From positions 62,001-126,000 of the forward strand of contig CAZSEX010000002.1 of the NCBI GenBank assembly GCA_964606065.1: a stretch of 64,000 nt of DNA, written 5' to 3'. The DNA is from JAFGHJ01 sp964606065 (GTDB taxonomy: Bacteria; Hydrothermota; UBA3072). Below the pieces are notes generated by a model. It did not search any database and was not told the origin of the DNA. It saw only the letters and a program-made list of their open reading frames with translations. Shown here in pieces: positions 17,260 through 26,389 of this stretch. The position numbers and the translations under genes were made by a program. How positions within the stretch are numbered: the first letter of the stretch is position 1; every line of letters begins with the position of its first letter.

Positions 17260-18008
17260 TTCTTTATAACGAATACAACACTGACCCGATCGAGATTCTC
17301 AAAAGGTTCAATTTCTATTTCTAACGAATATTCATTAATTTTTTCTTTGACACCGGTTACTACTCCCACAGGCAACCCTTTCGGAAAAACAGAACCCTTA
17401 CCTGAAGTCACAATAGTATCTCCGTTTATTAAATCAGCGTATTGAGGAATACCTTCGACAAAAAATTTTTTGTTCCACTTGAGTATTCCTTCCACTTTAT
17501 TTTCCGTGTCTTTTACCGAGACAGCGGAATTGTAATTCTTTAATGTTTGAACTACAGCGGTATTTTTACCTGATTTAAGAACTTTTCCAATAATACCCTT
17601 AAAACTTATAACGGCATCGTTTCTTTCTATACCATCCGTGAAACCTTTATCAATCCGAAAAGAAAGATTAACTTCTTCTGGAGTTTCTCTCCGAATCTCC
17701 GCAGGTATTATTTTTTGGGGATAATTAAGCTTAAAATCTATAATTCTCTTCAACTCCAGATTTTCTTTTTTTAATTCACTAAAAAGGTGTTTTTCGTAGG
17801 AAAGAACAGCGATTTTCTCAAGTAATTTCTTGTTTTCTTCCTCAAGTTTGTGACTTTCTAAGAATTTAGAAAAAAAATTGCGAAAATTAAAAGATAAAAG
17901 ATCATAACATTTATTTCCGAGTTCAGCATTACTCACACCGTCAAAAATCAAAAGAGACAATGAAATAAAAACAAATAAAATATAAAATCGCAGAAGCTTT
18001 TTTTTCAC
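17256..18008 (-). CDS. mreC: Rod shape-determining protein MreC
   Basis: 250 residues. N-terminal membrane anchor, coiled coil (about 50-85, rich in K/E/L), then the beta-rich periplasmic domain with GFTDGIERNDAVISFKGIIGKVL and the late KGLPVGVVTGV motif. It links cytoplasmic MreB to periplasmic synthases. The start is GTG 18008, sharing one base with the mreB stop. Confidence 0.93.
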   Translation of the reverse strand: MKKKLLRFYILFVFISLSLLIFDGVSNAELGNKCYDLLSFNFRNFFSKFLESHKLEEENKKLLEKIAVLSYEKHLFSELKKENLELKRIIDFKLNYPQKIIPAEIRRETPEEVNLSFRIDKGFTDGIERNDAVISFKGIIGKVLKSGKNTAVVQTLKNYNSAVSVKDTENKVEGILKWNKKFFVEGIPQYADLINGDTIVTSGKGSVFPKGLPVGVVTGVKEKINEYSLEIEIEPFENLDRVSVVFVIKK

Positions 18009-19048
18009 TATATGGATTCCATTAATAAATTTCTGTTTCCTTCTATATTTTCAAGAATAAGACCTGCACCTAAAACCACTGATTTTAAAGGATCTTTCGC
18101 GATTTTCACTTCTAAATCGGTTTCTTCCTGTATCATTTTATCTATTTCTTTTATCAGCGCGCCTCCACCCGTAAGAAATACGCCTTTTTCAACAATATCG
18201 GAAGCTAATTCAGGAGGAGTTTCAGACAGAGCTTTTTTTATGGCGTTTTTTATAAGCCCAAGTGCCTCTTTCATAGCTTCCAATACTTCACCCGTTTTTA
18301 TTTTTATTGATTTAGGTAAACCATCGACAAGATCACGGCCGCTTACCTCCATTTCATTTTCTTTCCCGGTTACCACGGCAGCGCCTATTTCTTTTTTTAC
18401 TTTCTCAGCCAGCGCTTTTCCAATCGCCATATTATATTCATCATATAAATAAGTTTGAATCGAATCGGTCAATTCGTTGCCTGCTATTTTGACCGAAACC
18501 TGGTTAACAATACCCGATAAAGCAATCACTGCGATTTCTGTTGTACCTCCACCAATATCTATAATCATATGTCCTGTAGGTTCTTTTACCGGAAGATTCA
18601 TTCCCATAGCAGCCGCTATGGGCTCGGCAACAAGTAAAACTTCTCTGGCTCCAGCTTCCTGTACCGTATTGAGGACAGCTTTTTTCTCAACAGGTGTTAT
18701 GCCCGAGGGAACAGCTACTAAAACCCGCGGTCTGATAAATAATTTTTTCTTCTGTACTTTTTCAATAAAAAATCTCAACATTTCCTCAACCACTTTGAAG
18801 TCTGCGATAACACCATCTTCAAGAGGTTCGGAAATAATTATATCTTTAGGTGTACGACCGAGCATCGGAATAACTTCCTTTCCTGCCGTGATTAATTCTT
18901 TCGTCTCTTTATTAAGTGCCACCATCGAGTTTTCATCGAGAACGACTCCAGCCGATTTCGTGTATATTAACGTGTTAGATGTGCCAAGATCAATAGCTAA
19001 ATTTGAACTTTCCAGAGACAACAATTTTAACAAGCGCTTTAATTTCAT
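18008..19048 (-). CDS. mreB: Actin-like cell-shape protein MreB
   Basis: 346 residues. Actin-fold ATPase forming cytoplasmic filaments that guide cell-wall synthesis. Motifs are NLAIDLGTSNTLIY (phosphate 1), VAEPIAAAMG, MIIDIGGGTTEIAVI (phosphate 2) and FLTGGGALIKEID (adenosine). Strong GGAGGAGGGA before ATG 19048. It follows a glycosyltransferase by 17 nt on the same strand, so the shape genes may share the glycan operon transcript. Confidence 0.97.
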   Translation of the reverse strand: MKLKRLLKLLSLESSNLAIDLGTSNTLIYTKSAGVVLDENSMVALNKETKELITAGKEVIPMLGRTPKDIIISEPLEDGVIADFKVVEEMLRFFIEKVQKKKLFIRPRVLVAVPSGITPVEKKAVLNTVQEAGAREVLLVAEPIAAAMGMNLPVKEPTGHMIIDIGGGTTEIAVIALSGIVNQVSVKIAGNELTDSIQTYLYDEYNMAIGKALAEKVKKEIGAAVVTGKENEMEVSGRDLVDGLPKSIKIKTGEVLEAMKEALGLIKNAIKKALSETPPELASDIVEKGVFLTGGGALIKEIDKMIQEETDLEVKIAKDPLKSVVLGAGLILENIEGNRNLLMESI

Positions 19049-19065
19049 TCCCTCCTCCTTCTCCG

Positions 19066-20211
19066 CTATATTTCAACGAATATTCTAATAATAAAAAACA
19101 CTAATGTCAAGAATCCCAGAGAACCATATATATAAAATACCTTTTCAATCATTTTCTTATAGGAAAAATGCTTTTTTACTCGCTCTCTTCCCTTTCTACC
19201 CATTATTTTTCTCTTATTCTCATCACAAATTAACTCACTTAATTTTTCCACATAACCACTTAAATCGTCTGGAGGCACCAGATATCCTGTTACTGAATCA
19301 AGAACCGCTTCCGTTGTACCATCAACGGCGGAAGCGACAACCGGAAGACCACAAACCATTGCTTCAAGCACGGACAGAGGTAACCCTTCCCATCTCGAAG
19401 GCAAGAAAAAAATATCCATCTCTGAAAGAATATGCGCTATGTTACTTTTCCAACCCAAAAGCTTTATGCTACTATTGTCCGATATTAAATCTTCCACACT
19501 TTTTCTCAGGGGGCCATCCCCAATATAAACAAATACCACATCCCGGAATTTTGAGGTAATTTCTATTGAAACTCTTGCCCACATTAAAGGATTTTTTTGA
19601 GGCTTAAAGTTGGCCACGGTTACAATTTGTATTGGACCATTTTTCTTTTTTTTTAGTTTAAAGTCGTCGATATTTACGTAATTATGGACGCAATAATATC
19701 GCACTTTTTTACTCATTCCCCATTCAATAGACTTTCGTATATGAACGCCGGCAACCGATATAACGACATCTCCGAAACAGGACGCAACGCGTTCAGCATT
19801 CAGGTAAATGAATCTTTTAAGCGGCGAAATATAAGGGTTTATGGCAAAACCATGAACAGAATGTACAGAACGTACAAAAGGGAGCGTTCCAGAAACAATT
19901 CTGCCTAAAACACCGGCTTTAGAACCATGTGTATGCAGAATAATCAAATCGTATTTATTATGAAGTTTAATTAAATTTTTCCTTAACTTAAAAAGACAAA
20001 TTATATCATAAAAAAGGGATATTTCTCTTTTCAAACAGGGCAGAGTTATGTGGTTCTCCTTAAATTCCTGGTTCACAGTATAATAAAGTTTTCCGCTTTC
20101 ACCTGTTATCAGTATTCCCCGATCTTGTAACTCCCTCATTAAATCTATAACTATCTTCTGAGCTCCACCTAACTCTAATTTCGCAATAAGCTGGACAACT
20201 ATCGCCGACAT
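19066..20211 (-). CDS. Glycosyltransferase family 4 (GT-B)
   Basis: 381 residues from ATG 20211. The GT1/GT4 pattern is visible: an N-terminal LELGGAQKIVIDL segment typical of capsule/LPS transferases, the mid-protein IVTVANFKPQKNP, and the donor-binding FFLPSRWEGLPLSVLEAMVCGLPVVAS with the E-x7-E retaining-enzyme motif. A C-terminal hydrophobic helix suggests membrane association. GGAGAAGTT before ATG supports this start. It overlaps the FAD oxidoreductase by 13 nt. Confidence 0.88.
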   Translation of the reverse strand: MSAIVVQLIAKLELGGAQKIVIDLMRELQDRGILITGESGKLYYTVNQEFKENHITLPCLKREISLFYDIICLFKLRKNLIKLHNKYDLIILHTHGSKAGVLGRIVSGTLPFVRSVHSVHGFAINPYISPLKRFIYLNAERVASCFGDVVISVAGVHIRKSIEWGMSKKVRYYCVHNYVNIDDFKLKKKKNGPIQIVTVANFKPQKNPLMWARVSIEITSKFRDVVFVYIGDGPLRKSVEDLISDNSSIKLLGWKSNIAHILSEMDIFFLPSRWEGLPLSVLEAMVCGLPVVASAVDGTTEAVLDSVTGYLVPPDDLSGYVEKLSELICDENKRKIMGRKGRERVKKHFSYKKMIEKVFYIYGSLGFLTLVFFIIRIFVEI

Positions 20212-21458
20212 AACTTCTCCGCAATTTCTTTGCCTTCTAAAATAGATTCTTCCATGTAAGAATATTTCCATCCACCTAATCTTCCCGCTAAAAGTATATT
20301 ATATTTGTTAAGAAAAACGTTGATTTCGTTAAGAATCTTATCTCTGTTCTTGTTATAAATAGGGTACGCGTAAGGAATATTCAGTAAAGAAATACAATCT
20401 ACTGTTTTCTCTTTCAAAATACCTATCTGTACCAGATTCTTTATAACCTTATCCACGATGCTTCTATCGGGTTCCTCTTTCCTGTAAGAAATTTCCGCCC
20501 ATAATGAAGAGTGATCTTTGGGAACCACTGCTGATGAAACATTTGAAAGCGAACCGACGCGGTAAAAGGGATATTTTTTTTCCGGAAAATATATCCAGTG
20601 AAATTTAGACGAGTTCTTATCAACTTTTTTTATTGAGTCGGCAAAGGAAAAACCGCCCTTAAAACCGATATTTATACACAACACGGAATTCCAGATTAAT
20701 CCTCCTTTATTTATTTTATAACCGTTTTCATCAACCGTAAATATTCTTAAAAATTCAGGAAGAGGTATTGTGGCAACAAGATTTTCATATCTTACCCGTT
20801 CGCCACCAGAATAAACATAATTTTCATCGACTCGCTTAACTTCTCCATGGGAAATTTTAATATTTTCAGCCAGTGAAGAAATAAGTTCTCCGATACCTTT
20901 TTCCGGATAAAAAAATTCGGCGTTGTATTCCCCTACTTCCTCTGAATAACGAGATGACTTCTTGGGAATATAGTTGTCTAAAAAATCGGGAGGAATTTTT
21001 TCCAGCGGATAATTCCATAGCTTCTGGTTGTATGGAGAGAAAAATATTCGATACAATTCCCTTCCAAAGTTATAAATAAACCACTCTCCAAGATTTCTGG
21101 GCTCTTGCTTATTTCTTAAAAAATAAGATAAATTTGACTTTATTCTGGATTCAAAAGGTAAATATCTTATGTTAGATTGTATCGGATAAGGAATAAGCCT
21201 TTTGTTTAAGTATATATATGAATTTCGTTTGATTTTTTTAATATCTGGAACGAGTTCTCTTGCGAGGTTTTTAACATACGAAGTTTTGCAATGAAGAAAA
21301 TGTCCGGTATAATTAAAAGTATAACCGTTGATATTTATATTTCGGCAGAGACCTCCCGGCACTTTTTCTTTTTCGATAATAACAAAATCTTTTCCATTTC
21401 TTTTTAAATGGTAAGCGACAGATAACCCGGTAACACCCGCGCCCAGAATTACAATCAA
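20199..21458 (-). CDS. FAD-dependent amine oxidase/UDP-galactopyranose mutase-like oxidoreductase
   Basis: 419 residues. The dinucleotide-binding motif GAGVTGLSVAYHL (6-18), then EKEKVPGGLCRN and a C-terminal LAGRLGGWKYSYMEESI FAD site are visible. The early NYTGHFLHCK and IYLNKRLIPYPIQ segments recall the UGM/protoporphyrinogen-oxidase-like proteins found in polysaccharide clusters. Substrate unknown. It starts at TTG 21458 overlapping the upstream stop as TTGA, with AGGAG 6 nt before. Between a lipid-sugar initiator and a GT4, it probably edits a nucleotide or lipid-linked sugar. Confidence 0.8.
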   Translation of the reverse strand: MIVILGAGVTGLSVAYHLKRNGKDFVIIEKEKVPGGLCRNININGYTFNYTGHFLHCKTSYVKNLARELVPDIKKIKRNSYIYLNKRLIPYPIQSNIRYLPFESRIKSNLSYFLRNKQEPRNLGEWFIYNFGRELYRIFFSPYNQKLWNYPLEKIPPDFLDNYIPKKSSRYSEEVGEYNAEFFYPEKGIGELISSLAENIKISHGEVKRVDENYVYSGGERVRYENLVATIPLPEFLRIFTVDENGYKINKGGLIWNSVLCINIGFKGGFSFADSIKKVDKNSSKFHWIYFPEKKYPFYRVGSLSNVSSAVVPKDHSSLWAEISYRKEEPDRSIVDKVIKNLVQIGILKEKTVDCISLLNIPYAYPIYNKNRDKILNEINVFLNKYNILLAGRLGGWKYSYMEESILEGKEIAEKLCRR

Positions 21459-22414
21459 GTTTTACTCCTGAAGATTATCCCGAAAAAGATAAAGATTAAA
21501 ACCGCGATTGAATACAGAATTACCGCGCCTTTAACAGTAAGACGGGTAATAATGAAAGATGCTTCGCAAAGAGCTATAGTAGCCAGATATATTATAGCGA
21601 TTATTGAAGGTACAGGTAATCCGGTCGCTTTAAGCTTTAAAACGAAATGGTCATGTGAACCCTTAAGCGGGTTCCGCTTTTTTATAATTCGAAGAATAAC
21701 AACATAAGCCGTATCAAATAAAGGGATAAATAAAATAAGTAGAGGTACTAAGAAAGCAATAGGATTAGTAGCTGTATATCTTGTTATGATAGCTAAAACA
21801 GATAACATAAAACCGAGAAAAAGACTTCCCGAATCTCCCATAAAAATCTTCGCCATGGGCAGATTAAAGGGCAAAAAACCGAGACAACTTCCAGCGATTG
21901 CGGCAGCCAAAGCAGGGTATGTACCTATTCCAAAAACCGAAATAAAAATAAAACTTGAAGCCGCAAAAAAACCAACTCCCGCGGAAATACCATCCATCAC
22001 ATCTATTATATTAAAAGCGTTTGTTACCCCAACTATCCAGATTAAAGACAATATTATATTCAAATATTCCGGGAAAATAGCAACTTCCATTTTTATACCC
22101 GACCACACAGTAAATATACCTATCAGAAATTGAAATAGAAGTTTTAAGTATCTGGAATAAGGACGTATGTCGTCCATAAAACCAAGGAGAAAGACCAAAA
22201 AACCAAAAATTAATATTTTCCACTCATTACTAAAAAGAAGGTAAGTTGAAGTTCCCAGAAAAATCGCAATTCCCCCGCCATAAGGTGTTGGTTTTGAATG
22301 ATCTTTAATTCCTTTCGGTTTGTCTATGAAACCTATTTTGCCGGATATTTTTGAGAATATAAAAGACAAAAGGAAACTAAGAGTAAAGGCTATAACAAAA
22401 GAAAGCAATTTCAA
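21455..22414 (-). CDS. Undecaprenyl-phosphate GlcNAc/hexosamine-1-phosphate transferase (WecA/TagO/MraY family)
   Basis: 319 residues with about 10-11 membrane helices. Conserved loops are DKPKGIKDHSKPTPYGGGIAIF, FLGFMDDIRPYS (DD catalytic pair), NAFNIIDVMDGISAG, KIFMGDSGSLFLGF and GSHDHF (the H-x-H-type loop). It loads a sugar phosphate onto the lipid carrier, the first step of a surface glycan. TTG 22414 or the TTG two codons later (22408, better spaced from GGGAG) is the start. Confidence 0.9.
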   Translation of the reverse strand: MKLLSFVIAFTLSFLLSFIFSKISGKIGFIDKPKGIKDHSKPTPYGGGIAIFLGTSTYLLFSNEWKILIFGFLVFLLGFMDDIRPYSRYLKLLFQFLIGIFTVWSGIKMEVAIFPEYLNIILSLIWIVGVTNAFNIIDVMDGISAGVGFFAASSFIFISVFGIGTYPALAAAIAGSCLGFLPFNLPMAKIFMGDSGSLFLGFMLSVLAIITRYTATNPIAFLVPLLILFIPLFDTAYVVILRIIKKRNPLKGSHDHFVLKLKATGLPVPSIIAIIYLATIALCEASFIITRLTVKGAVILYSIAVLIFIFFGIIFRSKT

Positions 22415-22461
22415 GACTCCCGAACTGATTTCAAAGTAAAGAATTTATTTATTATTTTTGT

Positions 22462-22498
22462 TAAACTCATAATTTTACTATCTAAATTTATGAGTTTA
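22462..22498. promoter_or_regulatory. Inverted repeat in the divergent regulatory gap
   Basis: TAAACTCATAA (22462-22472) and its exact complement TTATGAGTTTA (22488-22498) are separated by 15 nt, between the divergent glycan/mre operon and the Asp-box protein gene. It could be a regulator site; it has no U-run. Confidence 0.35.
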
Positions 22499-22548
22499 CG
22501 GAAATTAGTCAAGTCGAATATTTTACTGAATGAACTTAGTTAATGATA

Positions 22549-22567
22549 GTCGGGGGATTAACCCCCG
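22549..22567. repeat. Single GC-rich hairpin related to the double-hairpin family
   Basis: CGGGGG-ATTAA-CCCCCG matches the first hairpin of the 68-bp repeat and stands alone here upstream of the Asp-box gene promoter. Confidence 0.45.
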
Positions 22568-22643
22568 TTTTACTAATTTCCGAGACGTTTTTCTGTTTAT
22601 GGTATTTTGAAAAAAAATCATGAAATTCCTGGAAAAAAATATA

Positions 22644-22671
22644 TTGACAAATTTAAAAAAATCTGTATAAT
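22644..22671 (+). promoter_or_regulatory. Strong promoter of the Asp-box exported protein
   Basis: TTGACA (22644-22649), 16-nt spacer, TATAAT (22666-22671), both perfect, followed by AAGGAGG at 22689-22695. Confidence 0.75.
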
Positions 22672-22700
22672 AATTATAATAAAAAAAAAGGAGGTTTTTT

Positions 22701-24341
22701 ATGAAGAAAATATTAATATTTTTCGTAATAGTTATTCTTGGCAGCACGAATGCTCTAAAAGCATCCGGGAATTTAGCAGATGGAGGAAAATCTAAACTGG
22801 ATTTATTCCGGACTTCAAAAGAATTAGCCACCGATGATCCTGTAGAAATCGCTCCTGATAACGACCCAAAATCGACATGGTACGAGGATAAAATAATCTA
22901 TGACGGCTCGGTTAACGTTAACGCCTGGGCAGTTGCTCAAGGCATCGATGACGATGCGATCGACGTAGATTATTTTGCCGGAGATACTCTGAGGGCGGTT
23001 GTCGCGTGCTCGGATTCAATGGTTAGAATTTTCAGGTCCGACGACAACGGACAAACCTGGGTATACGCTAACGGGTTCCAATTTTTATATGATAATGCTA
23101 CCGAACCTCATATCGTTCACGGACCCGACAGCACCTATCATGTTCTTGTCAGGTATCTAAAAGACCAGGACCAGCTTTACGCACGCACATATAGAACAGC
23201 TGATGAGTCAGTAATATCGGGAAGCGATCAATATATATCGGGAACCGATTCAGTAAAAAATTACACGGTCTGCACAAACAGACAGGGTTTTCATGATTAT
23301 TCCGTTTTTGTGGCTTACCACAACGGACTCGGAGGAGCCGGAGCGGACCAAATAAAGTTTACCAGAACCACGGATCAGGGACAAAACTGGACGGCTCCGG
23401 ATGGACTTCAATACGCAGGCTCAGGCTTCCCCGATTTAGTCTATGGAGGAGACAGCACATTACACGAAACTTACCTCGCGATTCTTTCCGACACTACCTA
23501 TAGAATAAATACACGAAGAAGTTATGATTTAGGAAACAGCTGGGAGGGCTCAATACACTTAGAATCAGACACGTTCCCGAAGATGGGTCCGCAGATAGCG
23601 GCAGGCTATAATGAGGGGGGAGATGTATGGGTAATATGGTCAAAACAGAATCTTTTAAACGCTAACGACGACTGGGGTCTCCGATGGTCATGGAGCACCG
23701 ACTCGGGCGCAACCTGGCCGAATCCTGCATGGATAAACAGTAATATCGATTCCAACGAAGTTCTTCCCAGCATCGCGGTCCACGACGCCTTCGGTTCAAC
23801 GTCCAATACTCCTTATGTCACCTTTATCAAATCTTTCTACGATTATACCGGAGAAATTTCGGTCAGGTCTTTTGAATGGCAGAATGCCGATAGTTCATGG
23901 TCTGCCGATTCCTGCTATGCGGACAGCGGAGCTGTGGTAACAAGACCCATTCAGACTTTTATCGCAAGTGGGATACCCGCGATAGCCTATGTCGGAGCCA
24001 ATGCGGATAAAGTCTATTTTGATTCCTGGTCGAACTCCTCGGGTATAGAAGAAGACAACGATATTACCGCTTCAGACGGGCAAATAAAATGCAGTCTCGA
24101 TCAAAATATTATTATGGGAACTGCCGTGTTAAAATATACGTTGCCGATTGAAACGACTGTTAACGTTTCTCTCGTAAATATCCTGGGTCAGAAAATTGAA
24201 ATACTTGATAACGGTGAAAAAGCCGGCGGAGAACATACAGTAAGCGTATCCGCCGAAAACTTGTCGCAGGGAATTTACTATATAGTTATAGAAACAAAAA
24301 ACGGTGAAAAAGGTATAACGAAAGCAACCGTTCTTAAATAA
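22701..24341 (+). CDS. Exported Asp-box (BNR) repeat protein with C-terminal sorting-type domain
   Basis: 546 residues. Signal peptide MKKILIFFVIVILGSTNALKA, then a sialidase-like propeller with at least four Asp boxes (SDDNGQTW, TTDQGQNW, SYDLGNSW, STDSGATW). No sialidase catalytic set (arginine triad, FRIP) is apparent, so binding or scaffolding is more likely than hydrolysis. The last 80 residues (VLKYTLPIETTVNVSLVNILGQKIE, LSQGIYYIVIETKNGE) form a T9SS type A/FlgD-like domain lacking the usual YPNPF start. Its strong promoter, Shine-Dalgarno and terminator indicate an abundant surface protein. Confidence 0.87.
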   Translation: MKKILIFFVIVILGSTNALKASGNLADGGKSKLDLFRTSKELATDDPVEIAPDNDPKSTWYEDKIIYDGSVNVNAWAVAQGIDDDAIDVDYFAGDTLRAVVACSDSMVRIFRSDDNGQTWVYANGFQFLYDNATEPHIVHGPDSTYHVLVRYLKDQDQLYARTYRTADESVISGSDQYISGTDSVKNYTVCTNRQGFHDYSVFVAYHNGLGGAGADQIKFTRTTDQGQNWTAPDGLQYAGSGFPDLVYGGDSTLHETYLAILSDTTYRINTRRSYDLGNSWEGSIHLESDTFPKMGPQIAAGYNEGGDVWVIWSKQNLLNANDDWGLRWSWSTDSGATWPNPAWINSNIDSNEVLPSIAVHDAFGSTSNTPYVTFIKSFYDYTGEISVRSFEWQNADSSWSADSCYADSGAVVTRPIQTFIASGIPAIAYVGANADKVYFDSWSNSSGIEEDNDITASDGQIKCSLDQNIIMGTAVLKYTLPIETTVNVSLVNILGQKIEILDNGEKAGGEHTVSVSAENLSQGIYYIVIETKNGEKGITKATVLK

Positions 24342-24361
24342 TAAGGAATTGAGAAACAAAT

Positions 24362-24391
24362 AAAAAGGGGGAGTTTCCTCTCCCCCTTTTT
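24362..24391 (+). terminator. Rho-independent terminator
   Basis: Stem A5-GGGGGAG / CTCCCCC-T5 with a 6-nt loop, 20 nt after the Asp-box gene stop and just ahead of the next gene. Confidence 0.88.
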
Positions 24392-24406
24392 ATTTGTAAA
24401 ATCAAA

Positions 24407-26389
24407 GTGATACTGAGAAAAATAATAACCAAAATAGAAAAAGAGAAATTTTCTTTACTTTCAGGGTTTTTAACACTTTTTTCGATAATTTTGACCCGCA
24501 ATATACTTGAAAGTTCCTTTGAAGGAAAACAGATTCTGGGTTTCTCGGTAATTTCGTCACATTCCTTTTTCATGACATTCGTGCACTTTCCGCTTTTTTA
24601 TATATCCCTTTTCGCTTGGATTATTTTAGTGTTTAAGCTGTTAACAAAAGAAGATACAATAAAAATAGCAAAAACTATTACAGTGGGAATGGCGGTCATT
24701 ATTATTGCTCCGCTCCTCGATATTATAGTTTCAAAAGGCAGCGGTTATAAATTAACGTATTTAAAAGGACCCGAAACAATTACAGAAATACATAAATTTT
24801 TCTATTTTACGAAAGATCTGCTGCAGGCAAGCTGGGGACAGAGATTGGAGATTTCTTTAGTCCTTACGGGAAGTTTTTCCTACATTCTGATAAAAACAAA
24901 AAATTATTTTAAGTCTATAATCGCGCCAATTATCGTTTACCTGATCATTTTCCTCCACAGTGTATTACCAAATACTGTAGCAAAAATACCTTCATATTCA
25001 GGCTTTAAAAGTCTCACTTCCGCGACAATTTTAGCCGGCGGAATATTGCCCGTCGACAGCCAGAATTATTCTGTAATTTTTCTCATATCTACCATATTCG
25101 CCGGAGCTTTAGTTATATCAATCGAAAAAAGAGATAAAATAAAAAAAGTATTTAATCTAAAACATTCCTGTATCGCGATTATTTCGGTCCTTCTGGGAAT
25201 TATATACGGCTTACTTCTTATATTCAAATATTATCACTTCATTCTAATAAATCCTATAATTTACCTTTCGGTACTTTTAAGTTTTTTAATTGTAATATTT
25301 ACTATTACTACTACAGAAAAAGAAATTAATTCACCTGAATTCCACTTACTTGCCATAGGAATAATATTCTCCGGTATTTCTCTCGGATATGTATTTTTAA
25401 CTCTAATTATAATTACATACATTTTAAAACGTTTTATTAAACCAAACTGGATTTATCTTTTCACAATATACATTGCGGGTTTTTCGTTAATTTTCCAGGA
25501 GAGTACCTTTAAAACAATAATTCCCTTAAAAAACAAAAATATAGAATCAAAAGGAAAAGAACTCGCGGGCTGGACATTCTTTTTAAACGGCAATTATGAA
25601 AAAGCTTTATTCACCTACTTGAGAGCCAACTCTATTTCCCATAACAACGAAACTCAAAAGAGAATTGGACAATGTTATCTTAGCATGGGACATCTCGAGA
25701 AAGGTATAGGTGAACTTGAAAAAATCGAAAAACCTGACTACGAAACGATTCTTTCTCTGGGCCAGGCATATACACAAAACGGCAAAATAAAAAAAGTTAT
25801 AAGTACTTATAAAAAAGCTATTAAAGAAGGATTATCTCAGGAAGAATTTTATGTGAAAATAGCTCAAATCGCTTCAAGAAGCGGTATGGAAGATGAAATG
25901 AATAACGCGATCAATAGAGCCGAACTTTACGGAACCCCGAAATATAAACTTTACCAGATTAAAGCGGATTTTTATTTCAGAAAAGGTAAATTAGTCGAAG
26001 CCATGTCTATGTACGATAAGTCGTTAGCTTACAACCCAAGATCAGCCGCATCGCTTACAGGTAAAGGAATGACATATTACAGACAGGGAAAAATAAACGA
26101 GGCAGAAAGACAATTGTTAAAAGCGCTGGAAATCGAACCGACCGGCGACGCCATTTATAACAACCTGGGAATCTTATATATGGCGCAGAATGAATATAAA
26201 AAAGCCGAAAAAATATTTCATAAGTCTTTGAAAATTAATCCAAATCAGGAAGAGGCCTATTTCAACCTCGGTCTGATTTATGAGGCAAAAGGAAATAAAC
26301 TCAAAGCGTTACAGATGTACCAGAAGGCGTTGACCGTTAACCCTGACTATTTACCCGCAATAGTAAAAACAAAGGTATTAAAAAAATGA
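24407..26389 (+). CDS. Polytopic membrane protein with C-terminal TPR domain
   Basis: 660 residues. The first 365 or so form about ten membrane helices that I cannot assign to a family; residues 380-655 are TPRs (for example GKGMTYYRQGKINEAERQLLKALEIEP and NNLGILYMAQNEYKKAEKIFHKSLKINP). The architecture recalls PMT/O-antigen-ligase proteins with a cytoplasmic or periplasmic TPR tail, but no O-mannosyltransferase or ligase motif is visible. GTG 24407 has no Shine-Dalgarno and the true start is uncertain. Its stop overlaps the UbiA gene by ATGA, so the two are likely partners. Confidence 0.8.
   Translation: MILRKIITKIEKEKFSLLSGFLTLFSIILTRNILESSFEGKQILGFSVISSHSFFMTFVHFPLFYISLFAWIILVFKLLTKEDTIKIAKTITVGMAVIIIAPLLDIIVSKGSGYKLTYLKGPETITEIHKFFYFTKDLLQASWGQRLEISLVLTGSFSYILIKTKNYFKSIIAPIIVYLIIFLHSVLPNTVAKIPSYSGFKSLTSATILAGGILPVDSQNYSVIFLISTIFAGALVISIEKRDKIKKVFNLKHSCIAIISVLLGIIYGLLLIFKYYHFILINPIIYLSVLLSFLIVIFTITTTEKEINSPEFHLLAIGIIFSGISLGYVFLTLIIITYILKRFIKPNWIYLFTIYIAGFSLIFQESTFKTIIPLKNKNIESKGKELAGWTFFLNGNYEKALFTYLRANSISHNNETQKRIGQCYLSMGHLEKGIGELEKIEKPDYETILSLGQAYTQNGKIKKVISTYKKAIKEGLSQEEFYVKIAQIASRSGMEDEMNNAINRAELYGTPKYKLYQIKADFYFRKGKLVEAMSMYDKSLAYNPRSAASLTGKGMTYYRQGKINEAERQLLKALEIEPTGDAIYNNLGILYMAQNEYKKAEKIFHKSLKINPNQEEAYFNLGLIYEAKGNKLKALQMYQKALTVNPDYLPAIVKTKVLKK

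Noticed and set aside
18477..19088. 203-codon frame opposite mreB
   Set aside because: It mirrors the conserved mreB coding sequence and has no independent support.
22551..22567. GC-rich hairpin as terminator
   Set aside because: Both neighbouring genes are transcribed away from it, so it does not follow any gene; it is more likely a repeat remnant.
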